From an uncultured Collinsella sp. (GTDB lineage Bacteria; Actinomycetota; Coriobacteriia; Coriobacteriales; Coriobacteriaceae), in contig CALLNU010000043.1 in assembly GCA_938005465.1 (NCBI GenBank), positions 1-48,211 on the forward strand: a DNA stretch of 48,211 nucleotides, written 5' to 3'. A program made the translations under genes and the position numbers. The notes under the pieces are model-generated. The model saw nothing but the letters and a program-made list of their open reading frames with translations, did no database searches and was not told where the DNA came from. Shown piece after piece: positions 34,040 through 43,933 of this stretch; the first letter of the stretch is position 1, and each line of letters starts with the position of its first letter.

Positions 34040-34540
34040 TCAGTCCTCTCTCGTAATCGCGGCAACCGTCGCCCCGCAAAATGCAATTAAATCATCGGGT
34101 GCAAGCTCGAGCTGATAACCACGCTTGCCTCCCGAAATAAAAATGGTATCCCAAAGGACACACGTCTCATCAATGAGCGTCCGGTAGCGTTTTTTCATAC
34201 CGACCGGGCTGCAGCCGCCGCGAACGTAGCCAGTCGCCGCAAGCAAATCCTTCACATGCATCATAACCAAGGACTTCTCCCCCGCGGCACGCGCGGCGGA
34301 CTTTAGATCGAGCTCATCGGCAACAGGGATGCAGCACACGACATGGTCGTTGGACGGCGTCACGCAGACCAAGGTCTTAAATCCTTGACCGGGCTCCTCG
34401 CCAAGCTGCTCCGAAATCGCGACCCCCAGGCCCACCGACTCATCACCATCGTCTTCGTACGTATGTAGAACATAGGAAATGCCGGCGCTTTCCAGCTCGC
34501 GCATCGCATTGGTTTTTGGCGTCTTTACAGCCTTTGCCAT
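34040..34540 (-). CDS. ybaK: Cys-tRNA(Pro)/aminoacyl-tRNA deacylase YbaK
   Basis: A 166-residue YbaK/EbsC editing-domain protein that hydrolyses mischarged Cys-tRNA(Pro). Visible are KTLVCV, the conserved Lys segment DLLAATGYVRGGCSPVGMKKRY with the GGCSPVG signature, and FISGGKRGYQLELAPDDL. ATG 34540 follows AAAGG; the upstream in-frame extension to 34636 is not family-like. First gene of ybaK-murJ-uvrC. A -10-like TATACT at 34578-34583 may be its promoter. Confidence 0.92.
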   Translation of the reverse strand: MAKAVKTPKTNAMRELESAGISYVLHTYEDDGDESVGLGVAISEQLGEEPGQGFKTLVCVTPSNDHVVCCIPVADELDLKSAARAAGEKSLVMMHVKDLLAATGYVRGGCSPVGMKKRYRTLIDETCVLWDTIFISGGKRGYQLELAPDDLIAFCGATVAAITRED

Positions 34541-34621
34541 GACATATCCTTTCCCTCGCATTCGGACGCAAAGATTAAGTATATGTCCAATTCGGCTGCA
34601 TACGTCACTTCGGCACAGCAA

Positions 34622-34652
34622 GCGCCATCGAATCACAAGGAGTCGATGGCGC
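34622..34652 (-). terminator. Hairpin after uvrA
   Basis: A perfect 10-bp stem GCGCCATCGA/TCGATGGCGC with an 11-nt loop, 20 nt past the uvrA stop. The minus-strand flank TTGCTGT is a poor U-tract, so termination is plausible but not certain. Confidence 0.6.
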
Positions 34653-34672
34653 CCATAAACTGAATCGCCTAT

Positions 34673-37552
34673 TTATTGAGCATCAAGTTGAGCCTGACGC
34701 TCCCGGTCACGCCTGAGCAAAGGCGCCAAAAACTTGCCCGTATAACTCTGCGGACAGTCCGCAACCTGCTCCGGTGTGCCCGAAACCACGACGGTTCCGC
34801 CGCCGTTACCGCCCTCGGGACCCATATCGATCAGGCGGTCGGCAACCTTGATGACATCAAGGTTGTGCTCAATCACCAGCACCGTGTTGCCCGCATCGAC
34901 CAAGCGCTGCAGCACATCGAGCAGCTGGCGGACGTCCTCAAAATGAAGACCGGTCGTCGGCTCGTCCAAAATATAGAACGTCTTGCCCGTCTGGCGTCGA
35001 TGAAGCTCCTTGGCGAGCTTCACACGCTGCGCCTCGCCGCCCGAGAGCGTCGTGGCGGGCTGGCCCAGGCTCACGTAGCCCAAGCCTACATCGTACAGCG
35101 TCTGGAGCTTTCGCTTGATCTGCGGGATATTCCCAAAGAAGGCCAGCGCCTCGGTGACGCTCATGTCGAGCACGTCCGAGATGGTCTTGCCACGGTAGGT
35201 GACCTCGAGTGTCTCGCGGTTGTAGCGTTTACCGCCGCAAACTTCGCAGGGAACGTAGATATCGGGAAGGAAGTGCATCTCGATCTTAATCTGCCCGTCG
35301 CCCTTGCACGCCTCACAGCGCCCGCCACTCACATTAAAGGAGAAACGACCTGGCGAGTAGCCGCGCGCCTTCGACTCCGGCGTACTCGCAAACAGTGCGC
35401 GAAGATCATCCCACAGGCCGATATAGGTAGCAGGGTTGGAACGCGGCGTGCGGCCAATCGGCGACTGGTCGATATCGATAACCTTATCGATACACTCGAT
35501 GCCCTCGATTTTCTTATACGGACCCACAGGGCGCGTCGAACGGTGAATAGCATTCGTAAGGGCAGGCGCAATGGTGTCGGTAACTAGGGAGCTCTTGCCC
35601 GATCCCGACACGCCGGTAACAACCGTAAGCGTACCAAACTCGATCTTGGCAGTAACGTTTTTGAGGTTGTTGGCTCGAGCGCCCGTAATTTTAAGGCAGC
35701 CGCGACCGGGTTTGCGCCGTTCATCAGGCACCCGGATCATTCGTTTGCCGGTCAGATAAGCGCCCGTCATCGACTCAGTACACGCCATGATATCGGCAGG
35801 CGTTCCCGCCGCGACTACGTGTCCGCCGTTGACGCCGGCGCCGGGCCCCATGTCGATCACGTAATCGGCGGCACGGATTGTATCCTCGTCGTGTTCGACG
35901 ACGATAACGGTATTGCCGATATCGCGCAGGCGCTCGAGCGTCTTGATCAGGCGCTCGTTGTCACGCTGATGAAGACCGATCGAGGGCTCATCCAGAATAT
36001 AGAGCACGCCCATGAGACCCGCGCCGATCTGCGTTGCCAGTCGAATACGCTGTGCCTCGCCACCGGAAAGCGTCGCCGAGGCACGATCGAGCGTCAGATA
36101 GTCGAGTCCAACATCGACCAGAAAACGCAAGCGCTCCAGGATTTCCTTGACGATACGGCCGCCGATAAACCGTTGACGCTCGGTAAGTTCCAAGCCCTCA
36201 AAAAACTCGAGCGACTCACGGCACGACAGGCAACAAACCTCGTAAATGGACTTGCCGCCCACGGTGACGGCGAGCATCTCAGGGCGCAAACGAGCGCCGT
36301 GGCAGCTCGAGCACGGTTCCTCGCGAATGTACTTCTCCAGGCGCGCCTTGGTGTTCTCGTTCGTCGTCTCGGCATAGCGTTCGTACAGGATGTTGCGAAC
36401 GCCCGAAAACTTTGTATCCCACTGGCTACGACGTCCGTCGAGCTTTTGGTAGTCGACCGAGATCTTCGTATCGCCCAGGCCATCCAAGAATGCACGACGC
36501 ACGCGAGGGGGCAAGTCCTCCCACGGCGTATCGGCGCTCACCTTAAAGTGTTTGCAGACCGCAGCAAAAATCTGCGGATAGTAGTTCGAATTGCCAAACA
36601 GGCTACCAAAGACTCCGTCGGCAATGGACTTCGAGGGGTCCTCAATCAGCGCCTCGGCATCAACGGTTTTCTTAAAGCCCAGGCCGTCGCACTCAGGACA
36701 TGCGCCATAGGGAGCGTTGAACGAAAAATCACGCGGCTGAAGATCGTCAATGGAGTGTCCATGCTCCGGGCACGCCAAGGCCAACGAATACTCCAGCAGT
36801 TCGCCCTCGGTCCCCTCGGGAGCATCGCGATCGGGCAGCATGTACACGTTTACATTGCCGTGCGCCAAGGCAGTCGCCTGTTCAACAGACTCGGCGATGC
36901 GGCCCAGAGAGTTTTCCCGAATCACGATGCGGTCGACTACGACCTCGATATCGTGCTTGAACTTCTTGTCCAGATCGATCGGATCGTCAAGCGAGCGCAC
37001 TTCGCCGTCAACGCGCACGCGGCTAAAGCCCTCGGCGCGAAGATCCTCAAACAGTTTGGTGTACTCGCCTTTTCGCCCGCGCACCACCGGTGCCAGCACA
37101 AACGCGCGGCGGCCCTCCCCCGCCGCCAAGACCTTGTCGGCAACCTGGTCGGTCGTCTGGCGCTCAATGACACGACCGCATTCGGGACAGTGCGGGGTGC
37201 CCACACGGGCGAACAGCAGGCGCAGATAGTCATAAATCTCGGTTACGGTGCCAACCGTCGAGCGAGGGTTTTTAGACGTCGTCTTTTGGTCGATCGACAC
37301 TGCCGGCGAAAGGCCGTCGATTGAATCCAAGTCAGGTTTGTCCATCTGACCCAAGAACTGGCGCGCATAGCTCGAAAGGCTCTCGACGTATCGACGCTGG
37401 CCCTCGGCATAGATAGTGTCAAATGCCAGCGAGCTCTTGCCCGAGCCAGAAAGACCGGTAATGACCACGAGTTGGTCACGCGGAATGGAAACATCGATAT
37501 CACGGAGGTTGTGCTCACGAGCGCCGCGAATAACGATAGAAGAATCAGACAT
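34673..37552 (-). CDS. uvrA: Excinuclease ABC subunit A
   Basis: A 959-residue damage-sensing ATPase of nucleotide excision repair. Two ABC modules are present: Walker A GLSGSGKSS near residue 31 and GVSGSGKSS near 648, each followed later by LSGGEAQR. Zinc-binding cysteine sets appear in CPECGRV, ACPEHG...CPECDG and CEACKGDG...CEVCGG. ATG 37552 follows AAGGAG; earlier in-frame codons have none. It stands alone on the minus strand, divergent from the LTA-synthase-like gene. Confidence 0.96.
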   Translation of the reverse strand: MSDSSIVIRGAREHNLRDIDVSIPRDQLVVITGLSGSGKSSLAFDTIYAEGQRRYVESLSSYARQFLGQMDKPDLDSIDGLSPAVSIDQKTTSKNPRSTVGTVTEIYDYLRLLFARVGTPHCPECGRVIERQTTDQVADKVLAAGEGRRAFVLAPVVRGRKGEYTKLFEDLRAEGFSRVRVDGEVRSLDDPIDLDKKFKHDIEVVVDRIVIRENSLGRIAESVEQATALAHGNVNVYMLPDRDAPEGTEGELLEYSLALACPEHGHSIDDLQPRDFSFNAPYGACPECDGLGFKKTVDAEALIEDPSKSIADGVFGSLFGNSNYYPQIFAAVCKHFKVSADTPWEDLPPRVRRAFLDGLGDTKISVDYQKLDGRRSQWDTKFSGVRNILYERYAETTNENTKARLEKYIREEPCSSCHGARLRPEMLAVTVGGKSIYEVCCLSCRESLEFFEGLELTERQRFIGGRIVKEILERLRFLVDVGLDYLTLDRASATLSGGEAQRIRLATQIGAGLMGVLYILDEPSIGLHQRDNERLIKTLERLRDIGNTVIVVEHDEDTIRAADYVIDMGPGAGVNGGHVVAAGTPADIMACTESMTGAYLTGKRMIRVPDERRKPGRGCLKITGARANNLKNVTAKIEFGTLTVVTGVSGSGKSSLVTDTIAPALTNAIHRSTRPVGPYKKIEGIECIDKVIDIDQSPIGRTPRSNPATYIGLWDDLRALFASTPESKARGYSPGRFSFNVSGGRCEACKGDGQIKIEMHFLPDIYVPCEVCGGKRYNRETLEVTYRGKTISDVLDMSVTEALAFFGNIPQIKRKLQTLYDVGLGYVSLGQPATTLSGGEAQRVKLAKELHRRQTGKTFYILDEPTTGLHFEDVRQLLDVLQRLVDAGNTVLVIEHNLDVIKVADRLIDMGPEGGNGGGTVVVSGTPEQVADCPQSYTGKFLAPLLRRDRERQAQLDAQ

Positions 37553-37745
37553 GGAAGCTCCTTGCCTCCTATTGCATCGAATCATACTGTCGATGAGTTT
37601 AGCGCACTCGACGCGCACAGATGTTCGTAATACAAGATTCGCAGACCTTTAGCTTTGCGTATCGGGCGCTTTGTTTCTCGAAATGCCGTGGAAAGGTTAC
37701 AGTAATCTAATACTGAACTTAATTTGCTGTACCAGAGGAACGTCC

Positions 37746-39899
37746 ATGACCGAAGATATCCCCCTTGAAATCACTTCGAGTGACATGGCCAATCTGCCCA
37801 TATTCATCGCCGCCCTTATCGTGGCCACCGTCGTCGTGCGCGTGTATTTTTCAATCAAACACAATGAAAAGCCGCCCATTGCCCGCGTCTTTTGGTGCGC
37901 GACGCTCCTCATCCCGCTCGGCATGGTAGCTGCATGGATTACGAATCAATTGCTCGTAAATGAGGACAGTTCCCTATGGGTCCTTTCTTATTCGGCGCTC
38001 GGTGCTGCCGCCGTCATACTTCTTGTCGAGCCCTTGGTTTCGGGACTAATCGACCAAACCGATCTTGCGACGGGAACGGTTGCCTGTATTTGCCGTGACA
38101 TCCTTGTCATCGCCGCTGTTTCAGCGCTCTCGTTCGTTTCACTCGAAATTGCCTGCAACGAAACGTTCTATCGCATTCCCGCCAACTCATTTGGGTTTTC
38201 CGTCGGGTTGCTCGCGACGGTTCTGCTCTCCCTTTATTTGCTGGGACAACGTCATGGAGGCGTCATGGCCCTCGCGCCCGTCGTCTGTTGCATCCTTGGC
38301 ATTGCCGAGCACTTCGTCATAACGTTTAAAGGCGAGGCCATCCTGCCAAGCGATATCTTGGCCCTTGGCACCGCAATGGAAGTGAGCGAGGGATACGAGT
38401 TTACCTTTACAGCCGGAATCGTAACCTCTCTAGCCCTGCTGGAGATTTCCCTGGGGCTTCTTTCGCTTATCCGTCCGCGAAAGCTCCGTACACCCACCCA
38501 TGTCTTCCCCGCAATCGCCGCCAACCTCTGCGCTTTTCTGCTAGTGACCGTTGTGGGGCTCTCGGGCTTTTCCAGCATCGACTTGGAGCAGGCGCTGAAT
38601 TTTGGATTTGACCGTTGGCAGCCCATCACCACGTATGCGTCTCAGGGTTTTATCACTTCGTTCACCGAAATGGTCAACGAGTTGCCCATTGAGAAGCCCG
38701 AAGACTATACGCCCGATGAGGCGCAGAGCATCGAGCAGGAGCTCGCCGCCACCTACGACAGCACGTATGGCGCGAGCGAGCAGCGCGCGGCGGCCGTTGC
38801 CCAGTTCAATGAAATCAAGCCGACGATTGTTGCCGTCATGAACGAGAGTTTTAGCGACCTTTCGTGCTTTGAGCAGCTCCAGGCGGCCGGGTACACCGGC
38901 CCCGCATTCTACAACTCGCTTCCCGACACACTTGTTCGCGGCACCATGCTCGCTTCGGTCGCCGGTGGCGGAACGGCGAACTCCGAATTCGAATTTTTGA
39001 CCGGAGCGACAACGGCCTTTGTCGGATTAGGCAAAATCCCCTATCAGCTATATCAGATGAATGGCGTCAACAGCCTGGCAAAGGACCTTAAGGAGCTTGG
39101 GTATACCACTACCGCTATGCACCCGCAAAACCCCGTCAACTACCATCGAGATAAAATCTATCAGCAGCTGGGCTTCGGAGATTTTCTTTCAATCGGCGAT
39201 TTCGAAGGTGCGCCCTGTTACCATGCCGGCGTATGCGACTACGCCACCTACGACAAGATACTCGACCTGCTTAGAACCGACGAAGCCCCGCAGTTCATCT
39301 TTGACGTCACGATGCAAAATCACGGCGGCTACGACTATGGCACCGTTCCCGCCGAGGAGCTGACAAACTATTGGGTCGAGGGAGCCAGCGAGGGTGCCAA
39401 TAGCGCGCTCAACACCTATCTTACCTGCATCAACGCATCCGACCGGGACCTCGAGTACTTTATCAACGAGCTCCGCAATATCGGCAGACCGGTTGTCCTT
39501 GTCTTTTTTGGCGACCATCAGCCGAGCGCCGCAACGACTCTCAACGACGAGCTGTACCCTCAGGAAGATACGGCAAGCCACGCTTTCCGTATCTATCAGT
39601 CGACCTATTTCGTTTGGGCTAACTATGAAATCGCCGGCAATACCGAGCTCAACGTCTACGACACCGTCGGGGCAAACGAGATTGCAGCCATTACCCTTAA
39701 TAAGATCGGCGCCCCGCTCACCGACTATCAAAAGGCTCTGCTTGCAACAAGGTCAGATGTGCCCACCATCAATGTCGCCGGCTACCTTGGTGCCGACGGG
39801 CTGCGCTACGACTTGGAATCTGAAGACAGCCCATACGCCTCAACGATCGACAAGCTGCAGCGCATGCAATACCTCGAGTTCGCCAGCAAAGTTCAGTAA
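37746..39899 (+). CDS. LTA synthase-like membrane sulfatase-fold protein
   Basis: A 717-residue protein of the LtaS/phosphoglycerol transferase family. The N-terminal part (about 15-290) holds roughly seven hydrophobic segments; the C-terminal part (about 360-690) is an extracellular alkaline-phosphatase-type domain. Likely metal and catalytic residues: NESF (Glu), GGTANSEFEFLTG (Thr nucleophile) and FFGDHQP (Asp-His). The family adds glycerol-phosphate or related groups to cell-surface polymers. ATG 37746 follows GAGGAACG; the 25 residues upstream in frame have no ribosome site. The 193-bp gap to uvrA must hold both promoters; I could not place them. The exact polymer is unknown. Confidence 0.82.
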   Translation: MTEDIPLEITSSDMANLPIFIAALIVATVVVRVYFSIKHNEKPPIARVFWCATLLIPLGMVAAWITNQLLVNEDSSLWVLSYSALGAAAVILLVEPLVSGLIDQTDLATGTVACICRDILVIAAVSALSFVSLEIACNETFYRIPANSFGFSVGLLATVLLSLYLLGQRHGGVMALAPVVCCILGIAEHFVITFKGEAILPSDILALGTAMEVSEGYEFTFTAGIVTSLALLEISLGLLSLIRPRKLRTPTHVFPAIAANLCAFLLVTVVGLSGFSSIDLEQALNFGFDRWQPITTYASQGFITSFTEMVNELPIEKPEDYTPDEAQSIEQELAATYDSTYGASEQRAAAVAQFNEIKPTIVAVMNESFSDLSCFEQLQAAGYTGPAFYNSLPDTLVRGTMLASVAGGGTANSEFEFLTGATTAFVGLGKIPYQLYQMNGVNSLAKDLKELGYTTTAMHPQNPVNYHRDKIYQQLGFGDFLSIGDFEGAPCYHAGVCDYATYDKILDLLRTDEAPQFIFDVTMQNHGGYDYGTVPAEELTNYWVEGASEGANSALNTYLTCINASDRDLEYFINELRNIGRPVVLVFFGDHQPSAATTLNDELYPQEDTASHAFRIYQSTYFVWANYEIAGNTELNVYDTVGANEIAAITLNKIGAPLTDYQKALLATRSDVPTINVAGYLGADGLRYDLESEDSPYASTIDKLQRMQYLEFASKVQ

Positions 39900-39959
39900 G
39901 CCCGCCCATTCGCTTGGACCCATCGTATTGCAAGCACGCTCGGCCCAAATGCATCGCAA

Positions 39960-39989
39960 ATGACTCCCGCTCGCAAACGAGGGTACAAT
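39960..39989 (+). promoter_or_regulatory. Probable mrp promoter
   Basis: -10 TACAAT (39984-39989) with a weak -35 ATGACT (39960-39965, 18-bp spacer). The start would fall about 50 nt before the mrp ATG. Confidence 0.5.
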
Positions 39990-40044
39990 GACGCTCGTGT
40001 CACGTCACGGGGCCCCGGCCCCAACATATACAAAGGAGTCATAC

Positions 40045-40875
40045 ATGGGTTGCGAGCACGCACAGGCCGCCGGTGGACAAACGTCGCCGTCGCAATTTGA
40101 GGAGAACACGCTGTCCGAGGTCAAACGCGTCATCGCCGTACTTTCCGGCAAGGGCGGTGTCGGCAAGTCGTTTGTCACCGGTGCCATCGCCACCGAGCTT
40201 GCCCGTCACGGCCACAAGGTCGGCGTCCTCGATGCCGACATCACCGGTCCCTCTATCCCCAAGATGTTCGGTATGAGCGGACGCCACGTCCATGCCCTTG
40301 GCAACCTTATGCTGCCCGAAATCTCCGAGCACGGCGTCAAGGTCATGAGCTCCAACCTGCTGCTCCAAAACGAGACCGACCCCGTCCTTTGGCGCGGTCC
40401 GGTCATCGCAGGCGCCATTAGGCAGTTCTGGAGCGAGACCTCGTGGGGCCCCATCGACTACCTGCTGGTCGACATGCCTCCGGGAACAGGCGACGTCGCT
40501 CTCACCGTCTTCCAGTCACTGCCCGTCGACGGCATCGTCATCGTCACGAGCCCGCAGGATCTGGTCTCGATGATCGTCGCCAAGGCGGTCAACATGGCCG
40601 AGAAGATGAACGTCCCCATTCTGGGCATCGTCGAAAACATGAGCTATATTGAGTGCCCCGACTGCGGCAAGAAGATCGAGGTCTTTGGCAAGAGCAAGCT
40701 CCCCGAGGTCGCAGAGCGCTATAACCTCGACATCTTGGGCACGCTTCCCATCAATCCGTCACTCGCCGAGGCCTGCGATAAGGGCGAGGTCGAGACCGCG
40801 CTGCCCGATGGCATGTTGCCCAAGGCAGTCTCTGCCGTCGAGGCCATTACCCCGCACGAGACCGACGAGGCCTAA
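40045..40875 (+). CDS. mrp: Mrp/NBP35-type Fe-S cluster carrier ATPase
   Basis: A 276-residue P-loop ATPase of the Mrp/ApbC family, which carries or assembles Fe-S clusters. The deviant Walker A GKGGVGKS is near residue 35, followed by DADITGPSIPKMFG, VDMPPGTGD, and the cluster-binding CPDCGKK. ATG 40045 follows AAGGAG. The protein lacks the N-terminal DUF59 domain found in some relatives. The next gene starts on the base after its stop. Confidence 0.93.
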   Translation: MGCEHAQAAGGQTSPSQFEENTLSEVKRVIAVLSGKGGVGKSFVTGAIATELARHGHKVGVLDADITGPSIPKMFGMSGRHVHALGNLMLPEISEHGVKVMSSNLLLQNETDPVLWRGPVIAGAIRQFWSETSWGPIDYLLVDMPPGTGDVALTVFQSLPVDGIVIVTSPQDLVSMIVAKAVNMAEKMNVPILGIVENMSYIECPDCGKKIEVFGKSKLPEVAERYNLDILGTLPINPSLAEACDKGEVETALPDGMLPKAVSAVEAITPHETDEA

Positions 40876-42147
40876 GTGAACACGAGCGCCTTCTATGACG
40901 TCCTGGTAATCGGCGGCGGGGCTTCAGGCCTCGCCGCCGCCATTACGGCCGCACGCGCTGGCAAAAGCGTCTGCATCGTTGAGCGCGATGTCGCCTGCGG
41001 CCTTAAGCTCCTTGCGACCGGCAACGGCCGCTGCAACCTCTCCAACGAATCGATTGATCCACAGCGGTATAACCACCCCGCATTCGTTGAATCCGTTATG
41101 GGCCCCCGGCCCGAACAAGAGCTTATGGGTTTCTTCTCCTCGCTGGGCATCATGACAACCTCCGAGGAAGGCCGGCTGTACCCGCGCTCGCTTCGCGCCG
41201 AATCGGTGCGCGACGCGCTTCTCAACGTTTGCGACCGCCTAGGTATCACCTTAATCTGCGGAGCCAACGTTGCCTCGGTGCACAAAGCTTCCGAAGGCTG
41301 GGCACTCCAAATAGACCGTCCAGCGCGGGCGCTCAAGGCAAAAAAGCACGACGACCGAAAATCGGAGCTCCGCTCGCTTCGGAAAGCGCTCGCCGATGTC
41401 CCTCGCAAGAACGAGGCCCTGCAGGCACATGCCGTAATTATCGCCACGGGCGGCAACCCCACCGGTATCGCCGATACGTTTGGCCTCCCCCTCACCTCGC
41501 TGCGCCCCATCCTCTGCCCCGTATCGGCAACGGTCGTTGGCGATCGGGCGGCACTCAAGACGTTGGATGGTCTGCGCGTCCGCGCCCGCTTGACGCTCAC
41601 CCGTAACCATAGTGAGCTCTGGCACGAAGACGGTGAAGTCCTGTTTCGAGCCTTCGGCATCTCGGGCGTCGCTGTCTTCAACCTCTCCCGTCGTATCCAG
41701 CGCGGCGATACGATCCTGCTCGACGTTTTCCCCGACCTCTCTAAAGACGAGTTGCTCGATATGCTTAACCGGCGCGTTGAGCTGCTCGGCGGCTTTTCGC
41801 CCCGCGATCCCCGTTGGCTCGACGGTATGCTTGCCCCGCAACTCTCCCGCGTCGTCTGCACAGCGTTCGAGCAGTGCCATCCAGGCTCCAACGATGTCAT
41901 CCACCTGGTCTCGATCCTCAAGCACTTTAAGTTGCTCGTCGAAGGAACCGCCGAGGAGCGCTCGGCGCAGGTCACGCGTGGTGGCATATCTGTCGAGAGC
42001 ATCTCAACACCCAGTCTACGCGCGCGCAGCGTTGTCGACGCCCCGCTTTACGTCTGCGGCGAAGCGCTCGACATCGACGCCGATTGCGGAGGCTTTAACC
42101 TTGCGTGGGCATGGCTCTCGGGCATTCGCGCTGCAAGCAGCCTGTAG
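40876..42147 (+). CDS. YhiN/HI0933-family FAD flavoprotein
   Basis: A 423-residue predicted flavoprotein oxidoreductase. Dinucleotide-binding VIGGGASGLAAAITAARAG is at 11-29, the family motif ATGNGRCNLSN at about 47-57, IIATGGNPTG mid-protein, and a C-terminal second FAD contact (GEALDIDADCGGFNLAWAWLSG). Starts at GTG 40876 directly after mrp TAA, so probably coupled to mrp. The reaction is not established for the family; a charged insertion around 155-175 (KAKKHDDRKSELRSLRK) is noticeable. Confidence 0.88.
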   Translation: MNTSAFYDVLVIGGGASGLAAAITAARAGKSVCIVERDVACGLKLLATGNGRCNLSNESIDPQRYNHPAFVESVMGPRPEQELMGFFSSLGIMTTSEEGRLYPRSLRAESVRDALLNVCDRLGITLICGANVASVHKASEGWALQIDRPARALKAKKHDDRKSELRSLRKALADVPRKNEALQAHAVIIATGGNPTGIADTFGLPLTSLRPILCPVSATVVGDRAALKTLDGLRVRARLTLTRNHSELWHEDGEVLFRAFGISGVAVFNLSRRIQRGDTILLDVFPDLSKDELLDMLNRRVELLGGFSPRDPRWLDGMLAPQLSRVVCTAFEQCHPGSNDVIHLVSILKHFKLLVEGTAEERSAQVTRGGISVESISTPSLRARSVVDAPLYVCGEALDIDADCGGFNLAWAWLSGIRAASSL

Positions 42148-42157
42148 CCGCGCAGTC

Positions 42158-42201
42158 TATAATCAAAAACGCATTCGGGCCGTCTGGGACACCGGACGGC
42201 C
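42158..42201 (+). promoter_or_regulatory. -10 element and leader hairpin before the FAD gene
   Basis: A perfect -10 TATAAT (42158-42163) without a clear -35 lies upstream of a 7-bp stem GGCCGTC/GACGGCC (42178-42201) followed by TCTTTCTT. The hairpin can end the mrp-yhiN transcript or act as a leader attenuator for the next gene. Confidence 0.5.
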
Positions 42202-42227
42202 TCTTTCTTGCCTCTAAGGAGACCTCG

Positions 42228-43868
42228 ATGATCGAAATCACCCAAGTCAACGCGTCGCCCGATGAAGCCGGCGATGAAAATGCCTGCCTCATTGTTGGCA
42301 AGCGAGTCGCCAAGCGCGTCTTACGTTGCAAGGACTCCGAGATCAAGTCCATCGAGCTCCACCGCAAGTCAATCGACGCTCGCAAAAAACGAGACGTCCA
42401 TTTTATCCTGAGCTTTCGTGTTGAGCTGACTAGTCCCCACCTCGAGCGAGAAGCGGTCGACAGCGTTGCCGAGCGTGACCGCTCGCGCGTACGCGCGATA
42501 GAAGACGATGAGCCTTCATTCCCCTCCCCCGTCTCCGACGCACCTCAAGAACGCCCTGTCGTTGTCGGCGCCGGATGCGCCGGCCTTTTCGCTGCGCTCA
42601 CGCTCGCCAAAGCAGGTCTTAAGCCCTTGCTTATCGAGCGCGGCGACCCGGCATTTCGCCGCTCGCAGACGATCGACCTCTTTCTAAAGGAGCGCATCCT
42701 CGACCCCGAGAGCAATATTCAGTTTGGTCTGGGCGGCGCGGGGACCTTCTCGGACGGCAAGCTCAATACGGGAACAAAAAATCCCGCCCATCGCCTTATC
42801 CTCGAAACCTTCGTCGAGGCGGGTGCGCCCCGCGATATTCTGTGGGATGCCAAGCCGCACATTGGCTCCGACATCCTTCCCAAGGTTGTCACCGCTATAT
42901 CCCAGCGCATCGAGCAGCTCGGAGGTGTCGTCCGTTATCGAACGAAGCTCGTCGACATTCGCATCGACGCGTCTGGCGCCATCACCGGTATTGATGTCCA
43001 ATCGTCCCAAGACGCCGCTTACGAGCCAATCGAGACAAAGCACCTCATCCTCGCCTGCGGGCATTCTGCTCGCGATATTTTTGAGCTCCTTAAGGACCAC
43101 AACGTGGCCCTCGCACAAAAGACCTTTGCCATGGGCGTTCGCATCGAGCATCCGCAACGCGACATCGACAGAGCCCAATATGGAGCCTCGGCGGGACATC
43201 CAGCGCTCGGGGCGGCCCCCTACAAACTTGTTGCCCATCTTCCCAACGGCCGCAGCGTGTTCTCGTTTTGCATGTGCCCCGGCGGACAGGTTGTTGCCGC
43301 CTCTTCAGAACCGTGCCATCTGTGCGTCAACGGGGCCAGTCTCAATGCCCGCGACGGACGCAACGCAAATGCCGCCCTGCTCGTTAACGTCACGCCTGAG
43401 GACCTTCCCAACGATGACCCGCTTGCCGGCATCGAGCTCCAGCGTGCCTGCGAGGCGGCCGCCTATCGCCTGGGCGGTTCCAACTGGAACGCACCGGCAC
43501 AACTCGTCGGAGATTTCCTCGCAGGACGCGCCAGCAAGGCGCCCGGAAAGGTAAAGCCCACCTATCCGCTCGGTGTGACCTGGACGGCAATTGACGAAGC
43601 CCTGCCGCAGCATATCGTCGAGTCGCTCCGCCTGGGACTTCCCCTACTCGGAAAAAAGCTACGAGGCTACGACCGTCCCGATGCCGTTCTTACCGGCGTG
43701 GAGACTCGTTCGAGCTCACCTGTCACTGTCACCCGAGACCGAACGTGCCATGCCGTGTCGACCCCGGGCCTCTACCCTTGTGGTGAGGGAGCTGGATATG
43801 CTGGCGGCATCATGAGCGCGGCCACCGACGGCATCCGTTGTGCCGAAGCCCTGATCGCGGACCTCTAA
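42228..43868 (+). CDS. FAD-dependent dehydrogenase (COG2509 type)
   Basis: A 546-residue uncharacterised flavoprotein. An N-terminal substrate-like domain (1-105; KRVAKRVLRCKDSEIKSIELHRKSIDARKK) precedes the FAD fold VVGAGCAGLFAALTLAKAG (about 113-131). Further family motifs are FGLGGAGTFSDGKLNTGTK, LACGHSARDIFE, CMCPGGQVV and the C-terminal CGEGAGYAGGIMSAATDG. AAGGAG lies 6 nt ahead of ATG 42228. Its function is unknown; the position after mrp and a second flavoprotein hints at redox or Fe-S metabolism. Confidence 0.88.
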   Translation: MIEITQVNASPDEAGDENACLIVGKRVAKRVLRCKDSEIKSIELHRKSIDARKKRDVHFILSFRVELTSPHLEREAVDSVAERDRSRVRAIEDDEPSFPSPVSDAPQERPVVVGAGCAGLFAALTLAKAGLKPLLIERGDPAFRRSQTIDLFLKERILDPESNIQFGLGGAGTFSDGKLNTGTKNPAHRLILETFVEAGAPRDILWDAKPHIGSDILPKVVTAISQRIEQLGGVVRYRTKLVDIRIDASGAITGIDVQSSQDAAYEPIETKHLILACGHSARDIFELLKDHNVALAQKTFAMGVRIEHPQRDIDRAQYGASAGHPALGAAPYKLVAHLPNGRSVFSFCMCPGGQVVAASSEPCHLCVNGASLNARDGRNANAALLVNVTPEDLPNDDPLAGIELQRACEAAAYRLGGSNWNAPAQLVGDFLAGRASKAPGKVKPTYPLGVTWTAIDEALPQHIVESLRLGLPLLGKKLRGYDRPDAVLTGVETRSSSPVTVTRDRTCHAVSTPGLYPCGEGAGYAGGIMSAATDGIRCAEALIADL

Positions 43869-43895
43869 CGCACGAATTCCAGCGCGCAAAAGACA

Positions 43896-43929
43896 CAGGC
43901 CCCGAGCTCCACAGGGAACTCGGGGCCTG
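43896..43929. terminator. Bidirectional terminator between FAD gene and uvrB
   Basis: An 11-bp stem CAGGCCCCGAG/CTCGGGGCCTG with extra inner pairing. It serves the convergent plus-strand flavoprotein gene and minus-strand uvrB; the U-tracts are moderate on both sides (CTTTTG on minus). Confidence 0.8.
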
Positions 43930-43933
43930 TTCG

